Positions 34,388 to 45,050 of a stretch of 64,000 nt of DNA are shown here, piece after piece. The stretch spans positions 186,001 to 250,000 of the forward strand of contig NZ_NHPP01000001.1 of the NCBI RefSeq assembly GCF_002838835.1, read 5' to 3'. The position numbers were made by a program, and so were the translations under genes. The first letter of the stretch is position 1, and each line of letters starts with the position of its first letter. The notes under the pieces were generated by a model. That model was not told where the DNA came from. It did no database searches and was given only the letters and a program-made list of their open reading frames with translations. This stretch comes from Siphonobacter sp. SORGH_AS_0500. GTDB lineage: Bacteria > Bacteroidota > Bacteroidia > Cytophagales > Spirosomataceae.

Positions 34388-36655
34388 TTAAGCTCCTACG
34401 CCACGACGGATGATATTGAGAGCCCCACCAGCCTTGAACCACTCGATTTGAGCCGCGTTATAAGTGTGATTCACTGGGAATGTCTCCGTAGAACCATCAG
34501 CGTGATTCAGCACGATTGTTAATTGCTTGTCGGGAGCAAATTCCGTCAATCCTACGATGTCGATGGTGTCGTCTTCAAGGATTTTATCGTAATCGGCAGG
34601 ATCTGCAAAAGTCAGGGCTAACATGCCTTGTTTCTTCAGGTTAGTTTCATGGATACGGGCGAAAGATTTCACCAGAATCGCACGAACGCCTAAGTGACGA
34701 GGTTCCATGGCCGCGTGCTCGCGGGAAGAACCTTCACCGTAGTTCTCATCTCCTACCACGATCGATCCAATACCGGCTGCTTTGTACCCACGCTGAACGC
34801 CGGGAACCGTTCCTACTTCGCCCGTGAGCTGGCTCTTCACTTCGTTCGCCTTATCGTTGAAGAAGTTGGTAGCACCAATCAAGAGGTTGTTGGAAATATT
34901 ATCCAGGTGACCGCGGAATTTTAACCAGGGACCCGCCATGGAGATATGATCCGTTGTACATTTCCCTTTAGCTTTGATTAACAGCTTCAGGCCCGTAATG
35001 TCCGTTCCTTCCCAAGGCGTGAAAGGCTCCAGTAATTGCAGACGATCTGAAGTAGGAGAAACAATAACCTGAACCGTAGACCCATCTTCAGCCGGAGCCT
35101 GGTAACCAGCGTCTTCTACTGCAAAACCACGGGGAGGTAACTGTAGTCCCTGCGGTTCATCGAATTTCACTGCCTGGCCTTCCTCGTTTACTAACGTATC
35201 CGTCATGGGATTAAACGTAAGGTCACCTGCGATGGCGAAGGCCGTTACGATCTCTGGAGAGGCTACGAAAGCGTGCGTGTTGGGGTTACCATCATTACGT
35301 GATTTGAAGTTCCGATTAAACGACGTAATGATCGAATTTTTTCTGGTAGGGTCCTGCGTGTGACGAGCCCACTGACCGATACAAGGTCCACAGGCATTGG
35401 CCATTACTACAGCACCCATCGTATCAAAAATGCCGATGAAGCCGTCCCGTTCGATGGTAAAACGAACTAACTCTGAACCGGGAGTAATCGTATATTCAGC
35501 TTTTGCCTTCAGCTTCTTGTCAACTGCCTGTTGAGCCACGCTAGCCGCACGGCTGATGTCTTCGTAAGACGAGTTGGTACAGGAACCGATCAAACCTACT
35601 TCTAATTCAGCAGGCCAGTTGTTTTCTTTCACTGCCTGAGCAAATTTAGAAAGGGGCCACGCTAAATCCGGCGTGAATGGACCGTTGATATGTGGTTCCA
35701 GCGTATCCAGATTCAGTTCCAGTAGCTGATCATAGTATTTTGCAGGATCAGCGTATACTTCCTCATCCGAACGGAGGTATTCAGCCACGTCGTCAGCCAG
35801 TTCAGCTACGTCCGCCCGGCTGGTACCTCTCAGGTATTCCGACATTTTAGGGTCATAAGCGAAGATGGAAGTCGTTGCTCCGATTTCAGCACCCATGTTA
35901 CAAATCGTTGCTTTACCCGTAGCGGAAAGGCTTTCTGCCCCTTCACCGAAGTATTCAACGATGGCACCCGTACCCCCTTTTACTGTTAACTGACCCGCTA
36001 CCCAGAGGATCACGTCCTTAGCAGAGGCCCAGCCACTCAGCTTACCTGTCAGTTTTACCCCAATCAATTTAGGTTGTTTCAATTCCCAGGCCAAACCTGC
36101 CATTACGTCACAGGCATCTGCACCACCTACCCCAATCGCAACCATACCCAGACCACCAGCGTTAGGAGTGTGAGAATCCGTACCGATCATCATACCACCG
36201 GGGAACGCGTAGTTTTCCAAAACTACCTGGTGAATAATACCAGCTCCGGGTTTCCAGAAACCTACTCCATATTTATTTGATACCGAAGAAAGGAAATCAA
36301 ATACTTCCTTCGATTGTTGCACTGCATTTAAAAGGTCTTCTTTTGCTCCTACTTTTGCCTGAATCAGGTGGTCACAATGCACCGTTGAAGGAACCGCAAC
36401 CTGAGGACGTCCGGCCTGCATAAACTGCAATAAAGCCATCTGAGCCGTCGCATCCTGCATAGCTACACGGTCAGGAGCGAAATCAACGTAGTCTTTACCA
36501 CGCAGATATTCTCTTTCCAGAGGATTTTCCCACAAGTGGGTATATAAAATTTTCTCTGAAAGAGTTAGCGGACGACCTAGTACTTGCCGAGCGGCGGCCA
36601 CTCGTTCTGGCATCCGGGCGTACACGGCCTTAATCATTTCAATATCAAAAGCCAT
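34388..36655 (-). CDS. acn: Aconitate hydratase
   Basis: TCA-cycle enzyme of 755 residues that interconverts citrate and isocitrate through cis-aconitate, cytosolic. The [4Fe-4S] ligands are in [11 protein letters not shown] and [10 protein letters not shown]; the substrate loop is [13 protein letters not shown], and the C-terminal swivel domain has [15 protein letters not shown]. Length and these motifs agree with the mitochondrial-type (AcnA-related) form of Bacteroidota, not AcnB. A TATTTTTG -7 box lies 50 bp upstream and a terminator follows the stop, so it is monocistronic. Confidence 0.96.
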   Translation of the reverse strand: MAFDIEMIKAVYARMPERVAAARQVLGRPLTLSEKILYTHLWENPLEREYLRGKDYVDFAPDRVAMQDATAQMALLQFMQAGRPQVAVPSTVHCDHLIQAKVGAKEDLLNAVQQSKEVFDFLSSVSNKYGVGFWKPGAGIIHQVVLENYAFPGGMMIGTDSHTPNAGGLGMVAIGVGGADACDVMAGLAWELKQPKLIGVKLTGKLSGWASAKDVILWVAGQLTVKGGTGAIVEYFGEGAESLSATGKATICNMGAEIGATTSIFAYDPKMSEYLRGTSRADVAELADDVAEYLRSDEEVYADPAKYYDQLLELNLDTLEPHINGPFTPDLAWPLSKFAQAVKENNWPAELEVGLIGSCTNSSYEDISRAASVAQQAVDKKLKAKAEYTITPGSELVRFTIERDGFIGIFDTMGAVVMANACGPCIGQWARHTQDPTRKNSIITSFNRNFKSRNDGNPNTHAFVASPEIVTAFAIAGDLTFNPMTDTLVNEEGQAVKFDEPQGLQLPPRGFAVEDAGYQAPAEDGSTVQVIVSPTSDRLQLLEPFTPWEGTDITGLKLLIKAKGKCTTDHISMAGPWLKFRGHLDNISNNLLIGATNFFNDKANEVKSQLTGEVGTVPGVQRGYKAAGIGSIVVGDENYGEGSSREHAAMEPRHLGVRAILVKSFARIHETNLKKQGMLALTFADPADYDKILEDDTIDIVGLTEFAPDKQLTIVLNHADGSTETFPVNHTYNAAQIEWFKAGGALNIIRRGVGA

Positions 36656-36703
36656 CGTTTTATATAGTAAGCGTTAAAATAAATTAAGGAACAGTTTCAG
36701 CCC

Positions 36704-36711
36704 CAAAAATA
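36704..36711 (-). promoter_or_regulatory. -7 element of aconitase gene
   Basis: On the minus strand TATTTTTG is an exact TAnnTTTG match about 50 bp before the ATG at 36655. I find no good TTG 19-20 nt upstream. Confidence 0.45.
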
Positions 36712-36940
36712 CGGGCCAAGTAGGGCTGATTCTTGGCTAATAGCTTAAAAATCGTGGTCAAATATTATACTTTTCACGATTTTCTTGCTATTAAAAACTC
36801 GTTCACTGGCATGAGTTTTATATATTTTCAACTATTATAACGGACAATAAGTTTATTATTCCTTAAGATCTAATTGCATCTGTTTAAAATTTTGTCCTTT
36901 ACTTTGGCACACGCTTCCCATACACCTATAACCGAAACAT

Positions 36941-39451
36941 ATGGCTAAGAAGAACCTCGTCATCGTAGAGTCTCCGGCGAAGGCAAAGACCATTGAGGGT
37001 TACTTGGGGGCTGATTTTCAGGTAAAATCGAGCTTTGGACACGTCCGCGATTTACCTGATAAAGGCCTTGCAATTGACATCAAAAATGGCTTTTTACCGA
37101 CGTACGAAGTCTCTCCCGAAAAAATAAAAGTGGTCAACGAACTGCGTCAACTGGCAAAATCTTCGCAAGAAGTTTGGCTGGCAACTGACGATGACCGTGA
37201 AGGAGAAGCCATTTCCTGGCACCTGAAAGAAACCTTAGGATTACCCGACACTACGAAGCGAATTGTGTTTCGGGAAATTACTAAAACTGCCATACAAAAA
37301 GCGATTCAAAGCCCCAGAACGATCAACATTGATCTGGTGAATGCCCAACAGGCTCGCCGGGTGCTAGACCGTCTGATTGGTTTTGAGTTATCGCCGGTTC
37401 TGTGGGAAAAAGTAAAGCGTGGCCTTTCAGCCGGTCGTGTACAGTCGGTGGCGGTTCGCCTCGTTGTCGAGCGTGAGCGTAGCATCGACCAGTTCCAAAC
37501 CAAGTCCAGCTTTAAAGTGACCGCCCAATTTTTACTCGAAGGCGGAAAAGTACTGAACGCGGAGTTACCCAAGAATTTCGAAACGGAAGATCAGGCCCGG
37601 GCATTTCTCGAAAAATGTAACGGAGCTACGTTTACCATTCGGAATATGGAAACCAAACCGGCTAAAAAATCGCCGGCTCCTCCGTTTACGACTTCTACTC
37701 TTCAGCAGGAAGCCAGCCGCAAGCTGGGTTATTCGGTGGCCTCAACCATGCAGATCGCCCAGAAACTGTACGAAGCAGGGAAGATCAGTTATATGCGTAC
37801 GGATTCGACCAACCTGAGTGAGGAAGCTCTGGCGAAATCCAAAACCTCAATTACCGATCAATTTGGTGAAAAATACTCGCAACAGCGACGCTACAAAACC
37901 AAAAACGACTCGGCCCAGGAAGCTCACGAAGCCATCCGTCCGACTGATTTTTCAGTTCCATCTGCCGGCGAAACCCGTCAGGAACAACGCCTTTATGAAT
38001 TAATCTGGAAACGGGGAATCGCCTCACAAATGGCCGATGCCCAACTAGAGCGTACCACTGCAACTATTGGCATTTCTACTACTTCAGAAGAATTAGTCGC
38101 TCAGGGCGAGGTCATTAAATTTGACGGTTTCCTAAAGGTTTATCTAGAGTCGAAGGATGATGAGGATGAAGAAAGCAAAGGAATGCTTCCTCCTTTAACC
38201 ATCGGTCAAATGCTGAATCTGGATACGCTGAAAGCCACCGAACGCTTTACGCGGCCACCGGCTCGGTTCACGGAAGCAAGTTTGGTGAAGGAACTGGAGG
38301 AACGCGGCATTGGTCGTCCTTCTACCTACGCTCCGACCATTTCCACGATTATCAAACGCGAATATGTCGTTAAGGAAGATCGTCCCGGCAAGGAGCGTAA
38401 TTTTCAGGAGCTGACGCTAAAAGACCAGAAGATTACCGTCAAGACCAATAAAGAAAATTACGGCACGGAAAAAGCCAAGTTATTCCCAACGACCATCGGT
38501 ATGATTGTGAATGACTTTCTGGTGGATAATTTTGATAATGTCGTTGACTTTAAATTCACGGCAGAGGTTGAAGAAGAATTTGACAAGATTGCCGACGGCC
38601 AGATTCAGTGGCAAAGCATGATTGACAACTTCTATAAATCTTTCCATCAAACCATTGAGCAAAGTTCAAGTGCTGAACGCAGTTCCGTAAAATCGGCCCG
38701 TGAGTTAGGCGTTGACCCTAAATCTGGAAAAACCGTCTCAGTTCGGCTGGGTAAATACGGTCCTTTTGCTCAGTTGGGCGATTCCAAAGAAGATCAGAAA
38801 CCTCAATACGCCCCTCTTCCCAAGGATAAGTTACTCGAAAGTATTACCCTGGAAGAAGCCATCGAGTTATTCAAGTTACCCCGCGTAGTGGGTGAATTGG
38901 AAGGGAAAGAGCTACTTGTTAACATTGGGAAACTTGGTCCTTACATCAAATTTGATGAGAAGTACTATAACCTCAGCGAAGGCGACGATCCTTATACCAT
39001 TGACGAAGAACGAGCCATCGCAGTCATTCAGGAACGCCGGGCGGCGGAAGCTTCCGATGCCATTGGCGAATTTGAGGGTCAGCCCGTTACCAAAGGCAAA
39101 GGTCGTTTTGGTCCTTACGTAAAGCACAGTGGTAAATTCTATTCCCTCACCCGTGGCATCAGCCTGGAGACGGTAACGCTGGAAGAAGCCATTACGATTA
39201 TCCAGAATAAGCGAACGGCGGAAGCGAACAAGGTTATTAAAGAATTCCCTGAAAACGCGACGGTGAAGGTACTGAATGGTCAGTATGGCCCTTACATTCA
39301 GATTGGAAAACGGAACGTTAAAATTCCAAAAGGTACTGACCCGGCTACGTTAACCCTTGAGCAATGCCTGGAACTGGGTGGCGAAACCGCCGCTCCGGCA
39401 GCCGAGAAAAAGCCTGCTACGCGTAAGAAGGCGTCTACGGCTAAGAAGTAA
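36941..39451 (+). CDS. topA: DNA topoisomerase I
   Basis: Type IA topoisomerase of 836 residues that relaxes negative supercoils. The TOPRIM domain has VESPAKAKTIEGYLG and the metal-binding DDDREGE; the catalytic Tyr is in KISYMRTDST near residue 285. In place of Cys4 zinc fingers the C-terminus has about four GxYGPY/GxFGPY repeats (SVRLGKYGPFAQLG, NIGKLGPYIKFDE, GKGRFGPYVKHSG, LNGQYGPYIQIG) and a Lys/Ala-rich tail, a form usual in Bacteroidota and many other phyla. A nTACTTTGG about 30 bp before the ATG may be its -7 box. Essential housekeeping gene. Confidence 0.97.
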   Translation: MAKKNLVIVESPAKAKTIEGYLGADFQVKSSFGHVRDLPDKGLAIDIKNGFLPTYEVSPEKIKVVNELRQLAKSSQEVWLATDDDREGEAISWHLKETLGLPDTTKRIVFREITKTAIQKAIQSPRTINIDLVNAQQARRVLDRLIGFELSPVLWEKVKRGLSAGRVQSVAVRLVVERERSIDQFQTKSSFKVTAQFLLEGGKVLNAELPKNFETEDQARAFLEKCNGATFTIRNMETKPAKKSPAPPFTTSTLQQEASRKLGYSVASTMQIAQKLYEAGKISYMRTDSTNLSEEALAKSKTSITDQFGEKYSQQRRYKTKNDSAQEAHEAIRPTDFSVPSAGETRQEQRLYELIWKRGIASQMADAQLERTTATIGISTTSEELVAQGEVIKFDGFLKVYLESKDDEDEESKGMLPPLTIGQMLNLDTLKATERFTRPPARFTEASLVKELEERGIGRPSTYAPTISTIIKREYVVKEDRPGKERNFQELTLKDQKITVKTNKENYGTEKAKLFPTTIGMIVNDFLVDNFDNVVDFKFTAEVEEEFDKIADGQIQWQSMIDNFYKSFHQTIEQSSSAERSSVKSARELGVDPKSGKTVSVRLGKYGPFAQLGDSKEDQKPQYAPLPKDKLLESITLEEAIELFKLPRVVGELEGKELLVNIGKLGPYIKFDEKYYNLSEGDDPYTIDEERAIAVIQERRAAEASDAIGEFEGQPVTKGKGRFGPYVKHSGKFYSLTRGISLETVTLEEAITIIQNKRTAEANKVIKEFPENATVKVLNGQYGPYIQIGKRNVKIPKGTDPATLTLEQCLELGGETAAPAAEKKPATRKKASTAKK

Positions 39452-39470
39452 CTTTATGATTTACCATTCC

Positions 39471-39498
39471 TGCTGCCAGCTCCTATGTGCTGGCAGCA
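39471..39498. repeat. TGCTGCCAGC hairpin repeat
   Basis: TGCTGCCAGC (39471-39480) pairs perfectly with GCTGGCAGCA (39489-39498). It has no T-run, yet it lies 20 bp past the topA stop, so it could act as a weak terminator. It belongs to the same family as the hairpins at 34239 and 54181. Confidence 0.6.
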
Positions 39499-39526
39499 GT
39501 GGTTATAAGCAATAAGCTTTGATCCT

Positions 39527-40210
39527 ATGAAAAAGCTGGTCGTTTTAAGTGGTGCCGGAATTTCGGCGGAGAGCGGTATCAAAACCTTCCGGGATTCGGA
39601 CGGACTTTGGGAAAATTACCGGATTGAAGACGTCGCCACACCAGAGGCCTGGCTTCGAAACCCTGAACTTGTACTGGATTTTTATAACCAGCGAAGAAAA
39701 CAGGCCCTCACGGCAGAGCCCAACGAAGCCCACCGGATTCTGGCGGATCTACAGGAACATTTTGACGTACAAATCATTACTCAAAACGTTGATAACCTGC
39801 ATGAACGAGCGGGCAGTAAAAAGGTATTGCATCTGCACGGAGAGCTTTTCAAAGTTCGGTCCACCCACAATCCTGAGTTAATTTATGAGCTGGATGGTTG
39901 GGAACTGAAGACGGGAGATTTGTGCGAAGCAGGCAGTCAGTTACGTCCGCACATTGTCTGGTTTGGGGAGGAGGTTCCAGCGATGATAGAAGCGATTCCC
40001 ATGTGCGAAGAAGCGGATATTTTTGTAGTCGTAGGGACATCTCTGCAAGTGTATCCGGCGGCTGGTTTAGTGGATTATGTTTTCTCCAGTGTACCTGTTT
40101 TCGTAATTGATCCGCAATCACCAAAAGTTTCTCGCCGAAAAAACGTTACTTACATTCAGGAAACCGCAAGTTTAGGAATGCAGATGCTTAGAAGCCAATT
40201 AATCCAATAG
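39527..40210 (+). CDS. cobB: Sir2 family NAD-dependent protein deacylase
   Basis: Sirtuin of 227 residues, cytosolic, which removes acyl groups from lysines using NAD+. The NAD-binding GAGISAESGIKTFRDSDGLW opens the protein; QNVDNLHERAGS and the catalytic His in LHGELF are intact. The four zinc-binding Cys of typical sirtuins are missing: the small domain has only one Cys (GDLCEAGSQLRPHIVWFG). This is normal for the Bacteroidota clade of CobB/SirM-like enzymes. The symbol is by similarity; acyl preference cannot be read. Confidence 0.92.
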   Translation: MKKLVVLSGAGISAESGIKTFRDSDGLWENYRIEDVATPEAWLRNPELVLDFYNQRRKQALTAEPNEAHRILADLQEHFDVQIITQNVDNLHERAGSKKVLHLHGELFKVRSTHNPELIYELDGWELKTGDLCEAGSQLRPHIVWFGEEVPAMIEAIPMCEEADIFVVVGTSLQVYPAAGLVDYVFSSVPVFVIDPQSPKVSRRKNVTYIQETASLGMQMLRSQLIQ

Positions 40211-40311
40211 CTTAACCTTTTACTTTTAACACTATTTAGGAAGTATCCCCTGGATTTTTCTGGATCTGAATGGGGTTCTATTGATCGAACATTTTATCAA
40301 CACGAATACAT

Positions 40312-41931
40312 ATGCGTAAATGGTTCATTCCGGTAGCCATTCTGGCTGCTCACCTGGCAACGGCTCAATCTCAGGCCCCCGTTACGGAACCCGTACAACT
40401 GAAAGCTCCCGCCAACTGGTTTAATTTAGATTATGACGCGGATAAAGTTCGTGGAGTTAGTACGGAGAAAGCCTATGAGTTACTGAAAAAACGGAAGTCC
40501 AGCCCCGTGATTGTCGGAGTTATTGACTCGGGTATTGATGTCAATCATGAAGACTTAAAGTCTAAAATCTGGACCAATCCCAAGGAAGTTGCGGGGAACG
40601 GAAAAGATGACGATCATAACGGCTACGTGGATGATGTAAATGGCTGGAGCTTTTTGGGTAATAAAAACGGACAAAACATTGATAAGGAAAGTCTGGAATT
40701 AACCCGGGAATACGGAAAGTATAAAAAGCTATTTGGCGATAAAACCGAAGCCGACATTCCGGCTGACCAGAAGGAGGCTTTTACGTATTATCAGGAATTA
40801 AAAATTGCCTATAACGAAAAAGCTCAGGAATCACGGATGATGCTTCCGATGATCGACAACCTGCTGAAGACTTACAAAGACGCGGGTAACGTTCTGAAAG
40901 GCTATCTGAAGAAGGATAACTTTACGGCTGATGACATTGCCAAGATCGATAAATCAACGGTAGATAGTGCAGTGAAGAAAGCCATTGCGGCTTATGAACG
41001 CGGCTATCAGATGGGTTATAGCGAAAAAGACCTTCAGGAAGCGTATGATCATTACAAAACAGAAGCCGAGGTTCAGTTAAACCCCGATTTCAACGAACGG
41101 CAGACGATCATTGGCGATAACCCCGAAGATACCAAAGATCATAACTACGGTAATAATGACGTAATCGGACCTGACGCTCGCCACGGTACGCACGTAGCGG
41201 GTATCATTGGAGCCGACCGTTCCAATAACCTGGGTATGAAAGGGGTAGCTGATAACGTAAAAATCATGGTCGTGCGGGCGGTTCCTGATGGAGACGAACG
41301 TGACAAAGACGTAGCTAATGCCATTCGTTACGCCGTAGACAACGGTGCTCAGATTATCAATATGTCTTTCGGAAAAGCGTATTCTCCTCAAAAAGAGGCC
41401 GTTGATGAGGCGGTTAAGTATGCAGAATCGAAGAATGTTCTGTTAGTTCACGCAGCAGGTAACGAATCGCTGAATACGGACGTAGAACCCAACTACCCCA
41501 ACCGTAAGCTGAAAGCAGGCGGTGAACCAGCGAACTGGCTGGAAGTAGGTGCCATCAGCCACGAAGCTAATAAGGTAGCCAGCTTCTCGAACTACGGCAA
41601 AAAAGGCGTGGACCTCTTCTCTCCCGGTGTTGCGATTTACTCGACAGTCCCCGGTTCAAAATACGAAGAGCTGGACGGTACCTCGATGGCCTCTCCCGTA
41701 GCAGCAGGCGTGGCAGCTTTAGTGAAATCTTATTTCCCTAAAATTTCGGCGGCTCAGTTAAAGCAATTATTGGTGGAATCAGCGACTAAATTTCCTACCC
41801 AACAGGTAAACTTACCCGGCGGTGAAGGTCAGGTACCTTTCGGAGATTTGTCTAACTCTGGTGGCGAAGTAAATGCCTATAATGCAATCAAACTGGCTTT
41901 GGAATGGGAAAAAGCAGGTAAGATCAAGTAA
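40312..41931 (+). CDS. Secreted S8 family serine peptidase (subtilase) with insert
   Basis: Exported protease of 539 residues (signal peptide MRKWFIPVAILAAHLATAQ). The catalytic triad is Asp72 (VIDSGIDVNHED), His291 (ARHGTHVAGIIGA) and Ser458 (GTSMASPVAAG), with oxyanion Asn384. About 215 residues separate Asp and His, against some 35-40 in plain subtilisins; the extra helical, charged stretch (about 120-285) is seen in a Bacteroidota subgroup and may act as an internal regulatory or substrate-selecting domain. No C-terminal sorting domain is seen, so it may be periplasmic. Monocistronic with a strong terminator. Confidence 0.94.
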   Translation: MRKWFIPVAILAAHLATAQSQAPVTEPVQLKAPANWFNLDYDADKVRGVSTEKAYELLKKRKSSPVIVGVIDSGIDVNHEDLKSKIWTNPKEVAGNGKDDDHNGYVDDVNGWSFLGNKNGQNIDKESLELTREYGKYKKLFGDKTEADIPADQKEAFTYYQELKIAYNEKAQESRMMLPMIDNLLKTYKDAGNVLKGYLKKDNFTADDIAKIDKSTVDSAVKKAIAAYERGYQMGYSEKDLQEAYDHYKTEAEVQLNPDFNERQTIIGDNPEDTKDHNYGNNDVIGPDARHGTHVAGIIGADRSNNLGMKGVADNVKIMVVRAVPDGDERDKDVANAIRYAVDNGAQIINMSFGKAYSPQKEAVDEAVKYAESKNVLLVHAAGNESLNTDVEPNYPNRKLKAGGEPANWLEVGAISHEANKVASFSNYGKKGVDLFSPGVAIYSTVPGSKYEELDGTSMASPVAAGVAALVKSYFPKISAAQLKQLLVESATKFPTQQVNLPGGEGQVPFGDLSNSGGEVNAYNAIKLALEWEKAGKIK

Positions 41932-41948
41932 TCTTATTGTGTTAGTAT

Positions 41949-41992
41949 AAAAGGATGCAGGGCTCGCCAACTGGTGAGCCCTGCATCCTTTT
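41949..41992 (+). terminator. Subtilase terminator, 20-bp stem
   Basis: Stem 41949-41968 with 41973-41992, loop AACT, one G-T pair, ending in a T-run. Confidence 0.92.
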
Positions 41993-42026
41993 TATACGTG
42001 TTAATTATAATAGTTATAGGCCCACC

Positions 42027-42060
42027 TGTCATTCAGAGCGAAGCGAAGAAGCTTACTGGA
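42027..42060 (+). repeat. GAGCGAAGCGAAG dispersed repeat, copy 1
   Basis: TGTCATTCAGAGCGAAGCG followed by AAGAAGCTTACTGGA. An inverted copy at 53881-53914 matches 31 of 34 positions, and more copies are at 55409 and 55564. It lies in the gap between convergent genes. Confidence 0.75.
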
Positions 42061-42187
42061 TTGACTGGTAACTTCATTACTGGCAAGTGATGTTTCTTAA
42101 GGATAACGCTGGTGCGAGGTTCCATCTTGTTCCTAGCTTAATACTCTTAACCTTCCCAACAACCCCTAACTAACAACTAAAAACAAA

Positions 42188-42772
42188 TTACTTCTTCAAC
42201 CCATCCCAAACCGTGTTCACCGCCGTATTAAGAAGCATGATGTTCACCGATAAATCGCCAGAGAGTTTCATTTTCACTACGGCGGTTATGTTACCGTACA
42301 CCATCCAGGCCATCAGTTTTGAAGAGATATCTTTGAGTTGGCCCGTATGGATTCCTCTTCTTAAAAACTCCCAGAGGGGTGTATAAAAGTTGAATACATC
42401 CTCCTTGGAATCTTTAGTCATGATGGGAGAATTGGCGTAATGCTCAATGAATAAAAATTGATCGGGATTAGTGACGTAATATTCATACAAGCCTAGAAAA
42501 ACGCCTCGGAAACGATCTTTATACGGCTTCTGAGCATCATCCGACTCCGCAATGACCAGAGCAATTTTCTCCCGGTACATCGCAAAAAGTTCGTCGATGA
42601 GCTGTTCTTTACTCTCAAAATAATGGTAAATCGTTCCGGCGGCTACATTGGCGTGTTTTGCCACCATACTCATGGGCGTGGCATGAAATCCGTTTTTAGA
42701 AATCAGATCCAGCGTGGCTTCCAGAATTGCCGTTCGCTTGTCCTGCGGTCTTCCTGACTGTTTATTCATCAT
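42188..42772 (-). CDS. TetR/AcrR family transcriptional regulator
   Basis: Regulator of 194 residues. The N-terminal helix-turn-helix is clear (ILEATLDLISKNGFHATPM, then ANVAAGTIYHYFESKEQLIDEL). The C-terminal domain resembles the TetR_C subgroup with a YYVTNPDQFLFIEHYANSP segment. It is the last of four minus-strand genes (amylase, MFS transporter, DUF1460 and this) and lies 46 bp after DUF1460. It could control the maltodextrin genes, but most such clusters use LacI-type or SusR-type regulators, so this is a guess. Confidence 0.92.
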   Translation of the reverse strand: MMNKQSGRPQDKRTAILEATLDLISKNGFHATPMSMVAKHANVAAGTIYHYFESKEQLIDELFAMYREKIALVIAESDDAQKPYKDRFRGVFLGLYEYYVTNPDQFLFIEHYANSPIMTKDSKEDVFNFYTPLWEFLRRGIHTGQLKDISSKLMAWMVYGNITAVVKMKLSGDLSVNIMLLNTAVNTVWDGLKK

Positions 42773-42818
42773 GTAAGCTTGAGTGTATAGGTCTACCCGG
42801 AGGATGAGGTTCTGTCAA

Positions 42819-43637
42819 TCAGTAACTTAATCGGGCTACAATAATACCCGTCTGGTCTCGATGGCGAGCGAGATAATCCGCCAGTGGTTCCGAAGAAACA
42901 ACCACTTTCTTTTGATCCGTCGAAGCATGTAATAAATGAATGCGTCCATTTCTCCGGTAAGCAAAACCTTCGTGAGACACATCCAGTCCAGCTTTAGCCG
43001 TTGTAATGCCAATGACATCACCCGTCTGCATTTTGGACTCAAGGACAGCGATCTTATTTTTCGGAATATAATAGTTGTTCACTGCATTTAACTCATTTTC
43101 AATTTTTTCTACGAGTTTAAATGCCTTTTCATCCGCCAACTGCACGTACAAATTGCGATGCTGGGTCATGAAATGAATGGGTTTATGATACGCTTCTCCG
43201 CCCCATTCTTCGGCCATCAACTTCGCTTCACCGTAGGTTTGGAGTTGTTGTAGAAACGAAGAAAAATAGTGTAACCGACTTCCGTACCCATTCACCTGCC
43301 CCTGGTAATACCGATAGTGGGCCAGGTTTTTCTGGAACTGTTCTATAGTTAGGCGATCCGTTTGAACCGAACGTGTGAAAGCCAGCACGTTTTCTACGAA
43401 AGTAGTGCAATCCAGTTCATGAAGATTGATAACTAGCTTCTCCTCTCCCGGCAGTTCCAGCGTTCGAGCTACGTAAGGAGTATTCTGAAAACTCAGAGCG
43501 ATGCGGCCAGCGGTTTCTCCTGCCGTTACTCCTTTAGGAATATGGAGTTTCTGGGTAATGAGTTCTTCATCTTTCGAAAAAGAATTCAACGTCAGCACCA
43601 GTAAGCCCAGGACAGCAGTTTTCCAGAATGTAATCAT
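42819..43637 (-). CDS. DUF1460 (NlpC/P60-like amidase) exported protein
   Basis: Protein of 272 residues with an N-terminal signal-like helix (MITFWKTAVLGLLVLTLNSFS). The DUF1460 domain carries the probable nucleophile Cys in LHELDCTTFVENVLAF and the His in GLDVSHEGFAYRRNG; the fold is that of papain-like NlpC/P60 enzymes, and one member (from Bacteroides) is an N-acetylmuramoyl-L-alanine amidase. It likely trims or recycles peptidoglycan in the periplasm. It follows the MFS gene by 68 bp; the link to sugar use may be only positional. Confidence 0.88.
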   Translation of the reverse strand: MITFWKTAVLGLLVLTLNSFSKDEELITQKLHIPKGVTAGETAGRIALSFQNTPYVARTLELPGEEKLVINLHELDCTTFVENVLAFTRSVQTDRLTIEQFQKNLAHYRYYQGQVNGYGSRLHYFSSFLQQLQTYGEAKLMAEEWGGEAYHKPIHFMTQHRNLYVQLADEKAFKLVEKIENELNAVNNYYIPKNKIAVLESKMQTGDVIGITTAKAGLDVSHEGFAYRRNGRIHLLHASTDQKKVVVSSEPLADYLARHRDQTGIIVARLSY

Positions 43638-43705
43638 GTGATGATTTAGATGTAAGCAGGTTCAAGAAGCCAGAAAGCTTTCTGAAAGTTCCGTTCTTAA
43701 AGAAC

Positions 43706-45039
43706 TTACGACGGAAGTTTTGGTTTCAGATTTTCTTCATCGCTAATTCTCAGCGATAACAAACCCGCTATCATCAGTAAAACGCCGCCCATAACGATTA
43801 CCTGAATGGGTTGCAAACCCAAAAAACGGGCCAGAGCGGCTAAACCTAAACTGGCGACCACCTGTGGTAATACAATGAAAAAATTGAAGACTCCCATAAA
43901 GAACCCCATCCGATCGCGGGTAAGCTTCCCGCCAGCATCGCGTAAGGAATGGAGAGAATACTCGTCCAGGCAATGCCTACGCCCGTCATAGACAGCAGAA
44001 CCAGATTAGGGTCTTCTATAAAGTAAATCGAAATCAAGCCTAAGCCTCCTGCCGACAAACACAGCAGGTGCGTGACTTTTCGGCCCAGCTTACTCGCCAT
44101 GTAGGGTAAGAATAAGGCAAATAAAGCCGCAACACCGTTATACATGGCCATTGCAATACCCACAAAATCAGCCCCTTCGTTATAGAGTTTGGATTGGGTA
44201 TCGGTTGTTCCGTATAGGTGCTGAGTAACCGCGTTCGTCATGAAAATCCACATACAGAACAGCCCGAACCAGGTAAAAAACTGCACGGCTGCCAGTTGTT
44301 TCATCACCTTCGGCATTTGAAATAAACCCGAATACGCTTCTCTGAAAACGTCGGATAATCGAACGCGGGCGTGTTCCCGACGAAAGGCTTCCAAATCTTC
44401 CGGCGGATATTCTCTGGAAGTTAATACCGTATATAAAACGCAGACAAAAAAGACCGCCGCCCCGATGTAATAAGACCATCGCACGGCATCCGGGATTTTG
44501 CCAACATCGGCGGTATTACTGACACCAAAGGCCGAGAGAATGGCTGGTAAAGCCGAGGCTATGACGGCTCCAACCCCAATAAAAAAGCTTTGCATGGCAA
44601 ACCCCGCCGTGCGTTGTTCGGAAGGTAACAAGTCGCCCACAAAAGCCCGAAAGGGTTCCATAGAAATATTAATGGAGGCGTCCATGAGCCACAGCACGGT
44701 TCCTGCCATCCACAACTCCGAGGAATTGGGCATCAGAATCAGAGCAAGCGAAGCCAATACCGAACCCAGAAAGAAAAAAGGTCGCCGACGACCCCAGGTC
44801 GTATGCCAAGTGCGATCACTCAGGTAACCAATCACGGGTTGTACGAGCATTCCCGTGATTGGTGCCGCAATCCAGAGGATGGGAATTTCATCGGCATTCG
44901 CTCCCAGCGTGGAAAAAATGCGGCTGGTATTGGCATTCTGCAACCCCAGGCCAAACTGTATGCCCATAAATCCAAAGCTCATGTTCCAGATTTGCCAGAA
45001 CGATAATCGGGGTCGGTTCACAACGGAAGTATGGGTCAT
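43706..45039 (-). pseudogene. MFS sugar transporter of the maltodextrin module, frameshifted
   Basis: Inner-membrane permease of the major facilitator superfamily, close to the maltose/oligosaccharide (SLC45/GPH-like) type: WNMSFGFMGIQFGLGLQNAN in helix 1, and SDRTWHTTWGRRRPFF in the loop between helices 2 and 3. The frame breaks at the GGG of 43918-43920; as given, the protein ends after 397 residues, but adding one G (C on the coding strand) gives SLPRDRMGFFMGVFNFF, and the last two helices follow to a 444-residue, 12-helix protein. The gene lies 11 bp after the alpha-amylase and should import maltose or short maltodextrins. Confidence 0.85.
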
Positions 45040-45050
45040 ACCGCAGGTTT

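Noticed and set aside
43846..45039. Maltodextrin genes as true pseudogenes from pathway decay
   Set aside because: Outside the single break each gene is intact with catalytic residues, and genes elsewhere in the window carry the same kind of break; I treat decay as less likely.
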